Part shown: one piece after another, positions 23,530-36,797 of the stretch
How positions within the stretch are numbered: the stretch's first letter is position 1
How the letters are laid out: each line of letters starts with the position of its first letter
NCBI GenBank assembly: GCA_947095535.1
Contig: OX352773.1
Location: 40,011,398-40,075,397 of the forward strand
Reading direction: 5' to 3'
Length of the DNA stretch: 64,000 bases
Source: Poecilobothrus nobilitatus
Lineage: Eukaryota; Arthropoda; Insecta; Diptera; Dolichopodidae
Notes under the pieces: model-generated
What the model saw: only the letters and a program-made list of their open reading frames with translations
What the model was told of the DNA's origin: nothing
The model's database searches: none
Position numbers and translations under genes: made by a program

Positions 23530-26500
23530 TAAATTGACTATGTAATAGTTTTATATTGTTTCATTTTTTTTTTTTTTCATAGTTTTAGTCAAGTAGGTTA
23601 AGTTAGTTTTTAAACTTTTATTTTTAACACATAAAATTAATTGGTTTTTAGACATGTTTTTTACAATTAGTATATAAAAGAAATAAAAATACATATAAAA
23701 TTATTATTTGTTAAATACAGCAGAAAGAGTAAATTAAGAAAAGAAAACCAAAATTTACAAAATAAAAAATTATTATTTTTATATGTAAATCAATTTAAAC
23801 ATTAAGTTTATCTAATTTTGTAAACTTTTTAAGAATGTAAACAGAAACAGAAGGAATAAATAAAAAGTAAAAATAAAAAAAAAAAAATTCCATTTATGGC
23901 AGTAAAATGAGATACATTGAAAATTTGTTTAAGTACAGGGTTTGTGTCTCCTAAGGCCTTTCTAGATTTAAATAATTATAAATATATTTAAAATAAATAA
24001 AAATATATTCATTGCATTTTAATATTGAATCCATGTTAAAAGACACGCTTTAAAGAAAAACAAATGCTATTGAGTTTATATATAACGAAAATTCACAATA
24101 ATAAACTGTGATAGTTGCATTTTTTTCAAAGACAAATAATTACTCAGAAATCCTCATTTCGGAAAAACTAAGATTTAATTGTTTAGATTAAATATTTAGT
24201 AGCTATTTTTAGTTGCTTAAGAAGGTTTAAAGTTTTAAAATAAAAAATTTGATTTTTGTACAAAATATATTGAGTATAATTTACTTTGAATGTAATATTA
24301 CTATAGTTTCTTTTATATAAAAAAAAAAACCAAAAATAATAAATTAATTAAAAGTTTATAACTATTTGATTCCTTTCCAAATAAAATTGTGAAAACTAAC
24401 AAATTTCCAGTCACATAAATAAATACTTTTAGCTTGTAAGTTTTAGTTTTTGAATTGTGAAAATCAAATAAAGGACATAAAAAAAAATATAAATTAAAAA
24501 AAAAAAAAAATATTCATATTTTTAATAAAAAATTGGTTAATAAATATTTATTTTTACTTAATTTAAAAGTTTAAATACAAAACTTAATTTTATTTTGTTT
24601 TTTTTGTTTTTGTAGTTTTCTATCCTTTTTCATATACTATAGTCCCACGAAGAGTATTCGGGCATGAAATAAATTTAGTTTCGTGTACAAATAAAAAACT
24701 AAAAAATCTGTTAAAATTAAAATTAACGTCTGTTACATCGGTATTCATATTTAATTTTAACAAAAATCTCTTGTTTTATTTTTAACCATAAAACCAGAAC
24801 AAATTCATATTTCCTTAATTTTAAAGTAAAGAAAAATCAAAGTTTTTTGAAATAATTTTTTATTCCCCAAAACTTTAACAGAGTAATTTCATTACCCCAT
24901 TATATATTAAAATAAATTAAACTAAAAAGTATCTATATGCTTTTTATTTTAATGTAATATTTAACCAAATTTCTTTATTACCAACCTTATATAACCAAAA
25001 CCCTTTAAAAACCAATGTTTCAACGAAATATTTCTAAAACTATTAGAAATAAAAGAAAACTTTTTATACAAATTATAGAACTATATTTCTTTCCTTTTAA
25101 ATTATTATTTACTAAATTGTTTAAATATATTTAGAAGGGTTTTAACCAACACAAGAACACAACCCTAGACTATTTAATTTTCTGAACCAATTTCAACCGT
25201 TGATGACCTGTTGGATTATAATTTTATGGGATCATTTTGAATATTAACACTTCATTTGTTTATGTGCTCTTTGTGTGTATTTTTTTTTTTTTTTTTTATC
25301 TTTCTATTTAATTTATATTGCCTTAAGCTATATAAAACGTTTATATTGCTATTCTTTTCTAAATTCTTTTTAATTTCCTTAAATAGGGTAAAATTGTTAT
25401 TAATTGGCATGCTTAGGCTTAATTATTGGTATTTTATAACAAAGGTTTAAAATTGATGCATTCTTTTAAATTTATTTGTTAAAAAAACAATGTTTTTGTA
25501 GAATTTGATTAATATTTTTTTTTATGATAAATGATATTGATAAAATATGCTTGAATTATTAAGTAATAAACGATATAAAGTAATTTCTCTGTGAAAATTA
25601 TTTCATTTCGTTTTTAGTTAGAATTGAAAATTATAGCATTTAAAGTTCAAATAATCCCTTTGGCTAGCTATAAAAATAGAAAAGAAATTTTACAATTGAC
25701 CTTGTTTTACAATAGTTTACTACTATAGTTGAAGTCAGATTGTAAAACAAATATAAAATAATTATTTTAAAAAAATAAGTGAAAAAATTTTTTTTTTATT
25801 ATGTGGTCAATAATATATCAATTCACCCTATATATATGTATATATATATATATATATATAGTAAATTGTAACTATTCAGTGTTTTATTCCATTATTTTAA
25901 AATGAAATCATTTTCTTTTCATTTGATTTCATTATAAGACAAGTGAAAGAATAGCTTAAATTTATTAACGAAACAGAAAACAGATATAGTAAAAGGCAAG
26001 AATATTTTTTTTTTTTTAATTTCTTAACAATTGTGCAATAAATGTCCTTAAGAATTTATTTATTCATTTAAGTATTATTTTTCTTTCTACTTTTATTTTA
26101 TTTTTGTCTTCTCTTTAAAATGTATTGCTATTTTATTCTAATGAAAAATGAGAGCACAATAAATAGACATAGAAGATGAAAATAGTTTTGGAATCATAAA
26201 ATGTTTAGAAAAATTTCCTTAAGGAGCACTTAAAGATATAATAAATTTAAATTGAATATCACATTTTTTTTTTAATTTTTCGAAAGAAGGATGAAAGTTA
26301 ATTCCCTTTGGCACATACACAAGAAATAATCAAAAATTAAGTTAAAGAGAGAAGGATAAAATAAAATATTTATTATTTTCGGTATAGCATAATTTTTGGC
26401 ATTATTCGAAAAAAAAACAAATAAAAATTTTAATTCAAATTTAAATATTTTTAATAGATAAAAAAGAATGATATTTAAAATAGAAAAGGATTAGAATTGT

Positions 26501-26690
26501 AAAAATAATATCTTGGAAATAGTTTTAATTAATTTTTCAATTAAGATAAAAAAAAAGTATTTAATTACAAATTAAATAAAGATTTATTTTGATACGAAGA
26601 AAAATTTTTTTAAAATCTATGGCTTTCTATGAATGATTTAGTTTTCACATTTTCTCCTATACATGTTTATGATTTCTTACATTTTTATTG
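23530..26690. other. AT-rich non-coding DNA, no gene seen
   Basis: Poly-A/T tracts and a long TA-alternation at 25829-25860. No recognisable repeat, RNA or coding sequence. Confidence 0.75.
25829..25860. repeat. TA dinucleotide microsatellite
   Basis: Thirty-two bases of TA alternation with a single TG interruption. Confidence 0.9.
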
Positions 26691-26693
26691 AAT

Positions 26694-27030
26694 ACAGAAC
26701 TAACAGCAGCACTAGTCAATAATGAAGATTTAGTAAAATTTATAAAAAGCCAAAGAATTAAATGATCGAGACATGTTATATGAATACGTAAAGATTGGGT
26801 TTAAAAATCCACCTTTGAGATCAAAATAATATTGGTACACATCATAGAGGCTGCCTTAGATAGGAATGGTTAGATAATCTAGAATATGATTTAAGAATAG
26901 TAGGTGCTTCGAAATTCGAACTGAAGAACAACAACAGTAAACCGAGACCATTGACGGAGTTTTGTAAGAAAGATAATGGGCCTATTTCGGTCTGTAGTAT
27001 CAAAAAACGATGATGATTATGATGATGTAG
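26694..27030 (+). mobile_element. C-terminal LINE ORF2 fragment with (GAT)n tail
   Basis: From 26694 the frame reads TELTAALVNNEDLVKFIKSQ and then RIK, followed by a TGA at the position of the conserved tryptophan and RHVI (usual form RLRW-x-GHV-x-RM). After a frameshift, GTHHRGCLR (usual GTR-x-RG-x-PR) and, from 26867, WLDNLEYDLRIVGASK (usual RWLDD-x-E-x-DL-x-x-x-G) follow. The frame ends at the TGA at 27011-27013, inside a GATGATGATTATGATGATG run. Such trinucleotide tails are seen at the 3' ends of some insect LINEs. It differs from the LINE at 12.7-13.2 kb in sequence and lacks catalytic domains. Confidence 0.82.
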
Positions 27031-29765
27031 TTTTTTTTGTAAATAAAAGATACAAAATATTTAGATTCTTTAGAGAAATATGAAATTTTTCTTTAAATAA
27101 TGATATTATTAATTTTAGTTTTATTAAAAATTAAAATTTTTTTAAATTATTCAATAAATTTATATTTTCTATAAAAACAATTCGCTTAGTATCGATTAAA
27201 TGAATGAAATTTAAATTGGATGAAATTCAATTGAATTATAAGATAAGATAATTTTTTTTAAATTGCATTTTATAAGAAAAATGAACTGAAAATTAATCTA
27301 TTTTTAATCGAATAATAAACTTTCATAAAATTTTTTGTTGATGGGAAAAACATCTTAAATTATTAATTTATTTTCGGTACTAATCATATGTATTAAAATT
27401 TATACAAAAACCTAAACTAAAATTTATTGTTAATTTTCTTTCAAATTTTCTAGTATATTTATAAGTACTGTTTCATTTATAATTTACAGGTATATGTATA
27501 TAAGATATTTTATTATTTTTATTTAAGGAAAAACAGAAAACTAATGTTTAGTAAATTTCTATTAATATCTTAAAAATAAAAAAAAAATAAATAAATTTAC
27601 CATAAATTTTCTTTACCTTTAGTTTCTATTTTATTAGGTAGGTGGCACAAAAACTAATTCAAAGTTTCTTTTAGTATTATTATACCAAAGATAAGAAATT
27701 GGATTTACTTTGCTGTTTTTTTGTTTTTTTTTTTTATTAAAATTTTACAATAGCATCATCATCTTAAGAATTTTATGTTGTACCACCGCTCAAATGCATT
27801 CAATCGCCTGCAGATATGCAATATAAATAACTCTATAATACAATATAACGATATTTTTAATGCATTTTCTCTTTATAGACCTTGTTTTTTTATTTTTATT
27901 TTTCTTCTCTTATGATATATATATGTATATGCATATATATATAAATAAATTTACTTTTATTCTCAATTTTTCTTAGAGGACTTAAAAAAGCAATCAAAAG
28001 CTAAAAGTTTTTGTTATTTTTGTTTGGTTTTCATTTTCTTACAAATAGAAAATTTTCTCACCTGACTTGATTTTAAGTAAAATTGTAAAATCCAATTCAA
28101 CCAACAAATACTTTTATTTTGCTTGTTTGTTGTATTATCCATAGAAATATCTGTATAACAAAATTGTACACAATATAGAGATTACCAAACCTATTAATAA
28201 AATTTATTATAATATGGTTTCAAAGAATATAATGGTGTAATTTTTAAGTGTAGTATAAGGCATTTTACATTTATATGGTAATTTCAGCAGATTTCAGATA
28301 ACGATTCTAAGCCACTCTTTAAGTTCAATACAAATTCGTAGTCCTTAATTTCTTTAATTAAATTTCTACAGTTAGAATCTACGGAACTTCTCTAATTAGA
28401 TTTCTACTTAAAAATTAATGATCTATGGTCATTTTATAACATTACATCTCAATCTTCAAAGTTTTAACAATAAAAGCATGAAATAAAAAAAACAACCAAT
28501 GAATATCAAGTTAAAAAAGTCGATATTTCCCGGTATTGCAATCACTATAATAAACAAAAATGAAATAAAACAAAAAAAATAAAAAACATTGCCCTTTGAA
28601 AATTCCTTAATGTCTTTTGAATAAGAATTTAAGATGCCTTATTATATGTATACACATTCTTTCATATTTTTATAAAATATTTTTTCTATTTATAGTTATA
28701 AAATACCTTTAAAAAAGATAGGGTTTTCTTATGTATATACTTACATTACCTATAATAACCTGCCTTTGTATCTTCTTACCATTTCACTAGTTTAAATATA
28801 AAACACTCAATTCAAAAATAACTTACTTAGCCTTTAAAATTATATCCTTCTTTAATTCTTAAATAACGGTATATATGTGTATATAAAGAAACAATGCTTC
28901 ATCCTTTCTTATATGTATTATATATTACATACATACATACAATTAATATAGAATTTTATTATTACTATGTATATATTACAGTAGAATTATTACTACATCT
29001 GGTAATGTAAATAATTTTAGTATATGTAGTGGTGTTAATACAGTTACACTTAAATAAAAAAAAAAAAAACTGATAAACGTGCGGCATTTTTTTTTATAAT
29101 TTTTGTTTTTATTTTTATATATGCGAGGGTGAATGTACAAGAATTGACATCTAGCTATTTATATACACACATATATAAACATCCGTCATATGCTAATACA
29201 ACATTAATAATATGACCAGAGTATGTGTAATAGTAAAACTTGTATGTTTTTTCTTTATTTATTAATGTAAATAATATGCCTATACATATACTGTTATTTA
29301 TTTTTATTTACATACTTTGAAAAAGAATACCGGTAGCAATATAAATAACTGCCCTTGTATATTTGAGTATGAATGTATGTGTTTTATAACAAATATAAAC
29401 GGATGAGTCCATTGCAAGTATTATAAGAAGAAATGCGATGATGAATATTTCCATGAATGGAAAATAAAAGAAAATATATACATAAGTATATATCTACATA
29501 ATTACACATTTTATGTATTTGTTTGTGTGAAGGAAAGCGACAATCAAAAGGCATTGCCCTCGTGCTCATTTCCCTGACCCCCTTTTTTTGTGATAAAATA
29601 TTTTGTTTTTTATTTTCGGATTTTATTTTTATAACTGTATTTATGCATATATGATTTACAGTTATTACACTATTTATTTCTTTCCCTTTTATTTTACTTT
29701 ATGGTATATATTTGAAAGAGCAAAATAGGAGAGGGCTATTTACTTTTTTTGTGTCATATATTTAA
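27031..29765. other. AT-rich non-coding DNA, no gene seen
   Basis: Poly-A/T tracts, a CATA run near 28926-28940 and TATATG alternations. No gene. A minus-strand CAG|GTGAGA near 28056-28065 lacks a pyrimidine tract and is not called. Confidence 0.75.
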
Positions 29766-30745
29766 TACAGAGTGTTTCAATTCAATGTATAGTAAAAGAA
29801 AATTTTAAATAAATTAAAACATTGTATATTATCTACTTTAGATGAATTTATCTTAATTTTTTTCAACATTTTTTTATTAAATAAATATTTAAAAAAAAAA
29901 GATTTTAAATACATAATGCAAGGCAGAATGGCAGATTAATTAAATAAGAAACGAGGAAAAGTGTAGAATTGACTGTACCAAATGCTGACTGCGTAACATT
30001 TAATAATCTTTTAAAAAATTCAATATATCTGACTTAATTAAGTATCGAGACCTATTTATGTAAATTTCTGAATCATATACTCAACCCCCGTTTATTAAAC
30101 TTGTTAATTTTCAATAGCAACACTTGCACTTATATAAAGTTCAAGTGGTAAAAGTTTTAGAATCCTAGCTCCATTATTTTTGAGCCACTGTCCAGGCAGA
30201 AGGATCCACATAGATAAATCCACACAGAATTTAATCTTGAGCTATAGATATATATATATATATGTACATACATATATGTACATATATTTTTTTTCATATT
30301 TTTTTCGTCTGCTTTAAGGTGTCGCAAAAGTTATTATTCCTTAAAAATTTAGAAATATGTTCGTAAGAATAATAAATAAATTGCATATTTTAGAGTCTTA
30401 GAGCAAAATCTTTATTTTTAAATCTACTGAAAAACTTATTTCAAATTATATAAAAAGTTTGTTAAATTTTCAGAGCTTTCTTTTAAGTCCTGTCAGATTT
30501 CTATATCTTAACAAATAAACGTGATTCGTCTCTTTAAATATCTTGTTCCTCTAAATATTAAAATGACTAATTAAGGCTCTTGATATTATCATCGTCTTAT
30601 AGGACTCTGCCATAGATTCATCTCGTAATCTAAAGTATATTTTATCAAAATAAGACAAAGATCATTTTTGAAACTTTACCAAAAAATTTCTTGAATAATA
30701 CTAAAATAACAAATGATACTTAAAATTTAAATGATACACTCTGTA
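29766..30745. mobile_element. TIR element, 980 bp, ends TACAGAGTGTTTCA
   Basis: The left end TACAGAGTGTTTCA (29766-29779) and the right end TGATACACTCTGTA (30732-30745) are inverted repeats with 13 of 14 matches. If the terminal TA is the target duplication, the element proper starts with CAGAGTGT, in Tc1/mariner style. No transposase motif is legible inside. The interior has a less AT-rich patch at 30060-30240 whose origin I cannot identify, and a TATATG microsatellite near 30248-30290. Similar ends (CAGGATGT, CAGGGTGA) occur at 45006 and 63119. Confidence 0.65.
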
Positions 30746-32471
30746 TGAAATCAACATATTAAATATTTAAGTAAGTAATAACACTATTCATATTTTACTA
30801 CTAATAAGCTTTTTAGTAAGCATAGTTATGATTTTTCATTTTATTTTTTAACTGTTTTATATTTTTCTTCATTCATTTTTTTTTTGTATTTTCTATTTAA
30901 TTTTGTTTTATGTGAAATGAATAAGGATAACAATTATGAATAGGATTCCTTGGAAGAATATAACAAAAATAAACGTATAATTTCAATTTTTTTTTTATAG
31001 TTTTATTAAAAATTATGTTTGTGTTAATGTTTTCCTCTTTATTATATACTGTATGTATAAATAAATATAAGCTTTATTATTTACAATTATAATCACCGTC
31101 GTGTTCTTAAATGTTAATGTTAATGTTTAGGTGTCAGTTGTTTGCACAGTAACAAAACAAAATCAAACTCTTTTTTTTTTTCTTTTTCTTTTTTTTTGGT
31201 TTTGTGTTTTTGTTTTGTTTCGTCCTTTTTGTCCTTATAACAAGGAAAATTATTACACGATTATTTTTGAAAGTTGAATTTCCAATTATGTTGTTGTTCT
31301 TTCAATTTCGAGGTTGTATTATTTTTGTTCTAGAAAAAAATTTTAAGCACGAAATATTGAAGTTGATGGAAATGAAATATAAAAAAAGAACACCATACCA
31401 ACACCTCACCAAACATTTTAATATGAAGAAATAATATAATGGAAGTGGTGATTTAAAACTTTTTATAATAAAAACAAAAAAAAAAAAAAAAAAAACATTT
31501 TCAAGGACTTTAATATTTTCATTTTTCAAACGTTTTTCATGAAATTTATTTTAATTGCATAGTAAAAAAAACTGAACTGAGCTGAACTTAATATTATATA
31601 ATATGAAATTGTAACATTTTATTAAAGTTAAAGTGAAGTCATTGCTCATTGCACATTAAATTTAATTTAATTTTTAAGTGAACTAAATTTTAATTTTTTT
31701 TTTTTAAGGATTAATGCATAGTGATAATAAAAAAAAATAAAAACTTTGAAAAAGGATTAAATAACCATTTCATGATAATAACAATAATAATAAAAATAGT
31801 TTTTTGTTTTTCTGGAATATTGATCGTTTCGTTTAATAAGCACGTGATTAGTTTATTTGTTTTTCGTTTAAAATAGCAAAGCAAGTATATGTGTTTTCTT
31901 TTTGTTGATAGTATTATTATTAGATTAAGTGTTGAATTAAGGGTGAAAATTATAATTAATGGAAAAATTTACATATATATTGAGAATAGGGTTGCATAGA
32001 ATTAAAGTGATTTTATTATTTATTTGGTTTTCTGTAAGGTTTATCTTACATAAAAAGTTTCGTTGTTAATGTTATACACTACAGTTTAATTGTATTTTAT
32101 ATGAAACAGAATTGTATATTGGTATTATTATGTAATATAGAAAATATAAATATAGAAGTATGAAATAACTTTTTTAAATAATATAAAAATATAAATTTTA
32201 TTTAAGGAATGTGGTTTGTAGGTTCTAAAACTGTACTAATCGTAAGTATTTTAATATAGGAAGATAAAATAGCTGAAAAAGTAATTTTTGACTGTATACT
32301 AATATTCAATAATATTCAAAATTGATTTTGTCCTATAAAAACTAATTTGAGGAATATTATTTTTAAGAAAATTATATTAAAGGAATTTGGAGAATATAAA
32401 TTAAGAATGATGTCTATAATGAATAAAACAAAGCAGTAATTCTATTATTTTGTAGCAATTGAAAGCATTAA
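30746..32471. other. AT-rich non-coding DNA, no gene seen
   Basis: Poly-A/T sequence. Overlapping plus and minus frames near 31204-31529 lack motifs and are treated as chance. Confidence 0.75.
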
Positions 32472-32544
32472 TAGTAACAGTAGTAGTAGCAGCAGTACTA
32501 GCAGCATTAGTAGCAGCAGTAGTAGCAGCAGTAGTAGCAGCAGT
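32472..32544. repeat. AGT/AGC trinucleotide microsatellite
   Basis: About 70 bp built from AGT and AGC triplets, with AGTAGCAGC recurring near the right end. In frame it would encode serine repeats, but no flanking coding sequence supports translation. Confidence 0.9.
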
Positions 32545-32746
32545 TTAGCAACAAAAATTTTGTGTAACTTGAGCAATTTGAAAAAATTTCTTACAAATCT
32601 TTAAAACAACATTATACTTAAAGTAATTCAAAAAATTTTGTAAAAGAAAACCCTCTTTGTTTGAAAAAAAACTATATTTATTAAATAAAATAATATTTTT
32701 TCTTTTGAGAACCATAACTAACTACCAATTAGTAGAATTTGACTAA

Positions 32747-32762
32747 TGACGTGATTACGTCA
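32747..32762. promoter_or_regulatory. palindrome TGACGT-GATT-ACGTCA
   Basis: A perfect 6-bp inverted repeat, TGACGT / ACGTCA, around a GATT spacer. Each arm is the core of a CREB/ATF-type half-site pair. Two CpGs in such AT-rich DNA make it stand out. Whether it is bound is unknown. Confidence 0.35.
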
Positions 32763-32889
32763 CCTGCTCTCAAATCAAAAGTTCTTTCGTTAAAAACCCA
32801 TTCAAGACGTAAGCAATATGAGTAATTTATATCGTAATAGTTTATATCATAATAAATAATATCGTAATATAAAATAAATAATTGTTGTA

Positions 32890-33180
32890 TTAGATGATAG
32901 ATGGCGCATAAATATATAATATTTATTTTTAATAATCTTGTACAATAGTCTCCTCGTCTTATGCTATCTTATTCCTTTTCTCTAGCCAATATACTGTATT
33001 AGCAGTTAGGAGTTTCATCCCATTATATTAGCTAAAAGAAAAGATGGATTTAATCAGTAAGAATCAGATACTACTAAGAGGATAGTTGTTGTTATCTTTA
33101 GAAGATTTCCATCTCCCTTAGCAAAAAAAAAGGAATTTTATCCTATATTAAGTAAAAAGAAATCCCATCTTATACTCAGT
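32890..33180. repeat. dispersed repeat family A/B, copy 2
   Basis: Aligns with 18530-18770. It has TAGCCAATATA (32983-32993) and the inverted partner TATATTAGCTA (33024-33034, one mismatch) around GTTTCATCCCATTA, then TCAGTAAGAATCAGATACTA, GAAGATTTCCATCTCCCTTAG and GTAAAAAGAAA. This copy is more AT-rich, consistent with greater decay. It is preceded by ATAGATGGCGCATAA (about 32897-32911), a motif that recurs in weakened form at about 35660 and 51085. Confidence 0.72.
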
Positions 33181-34762
33181 GTTTAAAAAAAAAAAAAAAT
33201 AAAAAATAAAAAATAAAATTAAGAGATAAAACATACCACTTTTGTTTAATGTATATATTTTTCTTTGGATCCCAATTCCGTCAATTGAAGGACAAAATTT
33301 GGTATACAAGTTCTATCATAAAAACTTTAAAACTAAAAATAATATTTTCTAATATAAGAAATTTTTTTACTATACAACAATGAATAAAAAATATAAAAGA
33401 TAGAAATTCGAAAATCAATTCAAATGTATACAGAAAAGTTTTATTAGTGATATATAAAAAAAAAATTAAAAATGATATAAGATATTAAAAATAAAAAATT
33501 AAAATTACTTACAAAAATATCAGATAATATATGGATTTTAATAATAAGCATATATTTTCTTCTATATGTAAACTATAAATTCTAAATTTTTTATAACTGA
33601 GGTTTTAAAAAAAACCTCAATTATAAAAAAGTTTTTTTTTTACTCAATTTTAAATAAATTTTTCAAGACAAATTTTTCAAACAAAAAAAGAAACATTTTT
33701 CTCAGTATAATAAAAGAACTGAAAAACCACATTTTTACAATTTTTCCTACTGAATTACTTTAAAAATTACAAAAAAAAAAAAAATTTTTCATCTTTATTC
33801 TTTCAAAACCAGGAGCAATACCAGTAGTAGAAATAGAAATAATTGAAAAATTTTCCAATTATCAGCTTGTTGACCACATAAGTATTATTGGAAAATTATT
33901 TTATCTGAAATCTTTTTATTTTTTTCAATTTTGCAAAAAAAAAAAAAATATTTTTTTGTGGTTGAAAATTCATATTTTTTTTTATTTTTGTTTTTTAATT
34001 TAAATTTTATTATTATTCAAAATTTTTATAAAATAAAAAAATATAAAAGGTAATTGTAAGTATATGGGAATATATTTACCATTAAAAATATTTCTATACT
34101 ATAGTTTTCCTATTGAGAGAAAAAAAAATGTGTCCTAAGTGCATATAATGTTATTATTAAAATAATATTTTCAAAAAAAAAAATTTTTTTTTTTATTTTT
34201 GTTGTAAGGATTGAATAAAAATCAGAAGACATACTTCGACAAATACTTATGTTGTCTATCTGCTTGAATAAATTCTTGTACAAAAATAAATATGGATATT
34301 TTTAATTTTTACTAAAAATAAAATTGTCCTAAAGAAGAAATTATGATTTTTTTTTTTTTGTTTTTGTTTTCCTTGTTATACAATAACATTTTTATTAGAA
34401 CTAAAAGTAATATAATATTGATAATAAATTTAAATTTTACAATATTTTTTTCTTTTTAATTTTAATTTAAGTTCAAAAAAAAAGAAAAACAAAATTTATT
34501 AAATTAAATTTTTCATTTGGAAATTTTTAATCAATATTTAAAAAAAATAACTGTATTTAATTTTTAGTTAAAGGTAATCTGATAGATAAGAATGTGTGTA
34601 TTGTTGAGGGCATTTTTTGTTTAGTTAAAGTATATATTATTAAGAAAGTATTTCTGGCAAAATAAAAGAAATGAAAAAAAAAAACAAATATTTATTAAGA
34701 GAAAATGAACATGTTTAAAATATACAGTTTATAAAAAGTAACTGCGTATAGGTACTAACTAT
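33181..34762. other. AT-rich non-coding DNA, no gene seen
   Basis: Poly-A/T tracts only; no gene, RNA or matched repeat. Confidence 0.75.
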
Positions 34763-34960
34763 TGGGGGCTTTGGTAGCTGAGTGATTAAGCAAAGGGTAA
34801 TAAATAGAGGGAATATAAAATCAAATCATACATAAGTCGCAAACATTCTTGATGACCTCTCATATACGTTTAAAAATGTACTAGTGAACCAATGACGTCA
34901 AATCTATTCATACTGATGCTTTAGCTCTTATTTCATCAATAAAAAAATATAATAAAAAAA
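34763..34960 (+). mobile_element. degenerate tRNA-like SINE (copy 5)
   Basis: Begins GGGGGCTTTGGTAGCTGAGTG, which keeps the GGGG-x-TGGT start and an A-box-like TGGTAGCTGAGTG found in the other SINEs. It is followed by TAGAGGGAA and a badly decayed B box (ATCAAATCATACA), then a body of about 100 bp with an A/AAAT-rich end (34939-34970). Alignment to copies 1-3 is only partial, so it may be a separate tRNA-derived family. Confidence 0.5.
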
Positions 34961-36790
34961 TATAAACTTTTAGAATCGTTATCAAAATCAAGGAAATTTT
35001 CTTTAGAAACTAATTGTTGTATTGTAGTATTGTAATATCATTATAATATTTTAAGTTAGAGCTTAAATTTTAATTTTAAGCGTATGGAGGAGTATTGGAA
35101 TAATCTATTTAAGGTTAAAATGGCTTAGTATAGCCTAAATTATCCGTAAAATTAAAAAAAAAATGTGTTTTATAACTACAAAAACAATACCTTTTAAAAA
35201 TGTAAAAAAAGTTTACTAGTGTTATTAGTAGCTTCGATTCTAAGATATAATTATATAAGACACGACGGAGGACCATTTAACAGTTTTATCGAATCAGTAC
35301 TGTAAAAAATTATTAATATCTTACGAGTAATTCTAATATTTAACTTCTAAATACAACTTTATATAGAGTTGAGAATTTTATATATAAATTATATATTTAA
35401 GTAAAATTGTTCGTTTTAATAAAAATCTTTAAAAATTTGATTTTTTTTTTCTTAAAATTAAGAAATACTTTTAAAATAAAATTAAGAAAAATTGTGTTTT
35501 TCAACCTAATTCTTAAAATATTTTTAAATTTTCTACAAACTTTAAAGTTCAACTTAAATTATAAATCAATTATATAATCCTTGCTAATAGTGAATTGATT
35601 AAGATCCTGACTGTTCATTTCACAATAAAATAAAATTAAAATAATGCTTGTATAAGATATTAGATAGCGACACATTAAAATATTTGCGTTACATAGTCTG
35701 ACACAATAGCTACAACAGCCAACAAATTAATGGATTATATTTAAACTAAGAATTCCCAAAAACTAAACTTAGTCAAATATGAATAATAAATGAATTAGTG
35801 AATCCCCTATGCTCCTTATAGGAGAGAAAAAAAACCCATAAATCATTTACTACAAAATAGGTATTCGGTTGGGTTAAGTTCAATAAGGCAACACTAAGGC
35901 AACTCTATATTATTAACACACTTTATACAAATTATTCAGCGGTGTTGTTTGTTTAGGGAAATAAATTGTTCCTTTCCACCACTTTTGTGTCCCTATAATT
36001 ATGATTGATCATCTCCGGCTTTAAAATCGGTAGATCCTTTTAATTTATTTTATAAGTTTGTTAATATTTAACAAAATATTTAAGAGTCATAAAATTTTCT
36101 ATACGCTAGATTTCTTAATATAAAATCCTTTGTTTCAGGATATAATGGCAAAAATATATAACTGTATCCAGAATAAATATTAAAAAATTTTTAAACTTTA
36201 TAAATTCATTTTTCTGTATAGGTAAGAATTTTTTTCAATATTTTTTTTAAAAATAATTAAATTTTTAAGTTAAACATTTTTAATTTATATTTTACATACT
36301 TTTAGGCAACTTACATGTATATGTAGATTAATTTATCTAAAGTATACTTAAATATAATTATTTTCTGTAATAGCTATCATAAAAAAAAATATACTTTTAA
36401 GTAAAATTAAACTAACAACTTTTTTTTTATAAAAACAAAAAAAAAAGAAAATAAATACACAAACGTTTATTCTGATTAGCTATTTTTGTATTGAAAACTA
36501 AATTGCATGTTAAAATCTAATTTTTTCTTAAATTCTTGTAAAAAAATTTATTTAAAATTTAAAAATGATCTTTAATGTATATACATATTTATTTTAAACC
36601 TGTAATCGACTATATATATATATATATATAAATTTCTTGCTATTTTTGTTTTGTTGAAGGACGGACATTCAATTTGATTAGTTGTATTATAACACGAATA
36701 CTTATATAATAAATTATTGGCTTCAAAAAGAAACCATTTTTTTTTTTCTTGTTCAAATTTGATCATTTGTTTGATTACTTGGAACTTTTG
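34961..36790. other. AT-rich non-coding DNA, no gene seen
   Basis: Includes (TA)10 at 36611-36630. A plus-strand TAG|GTAAGA at 36219-36227 has a short pyrimidine stretch upstream but is much weaker than the minus-strand site at 36.80 kb. Confidence 0.7.
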
Positions 36791-36797
36791 TTGTTTA

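Noticed and set aside
36219..36227. plus-strand TAG|GTAAGA near ratchet point 1
   Set aside because: Short pyrimidine stretch, sub-consensus donor and opposite strand to the two strong sites.
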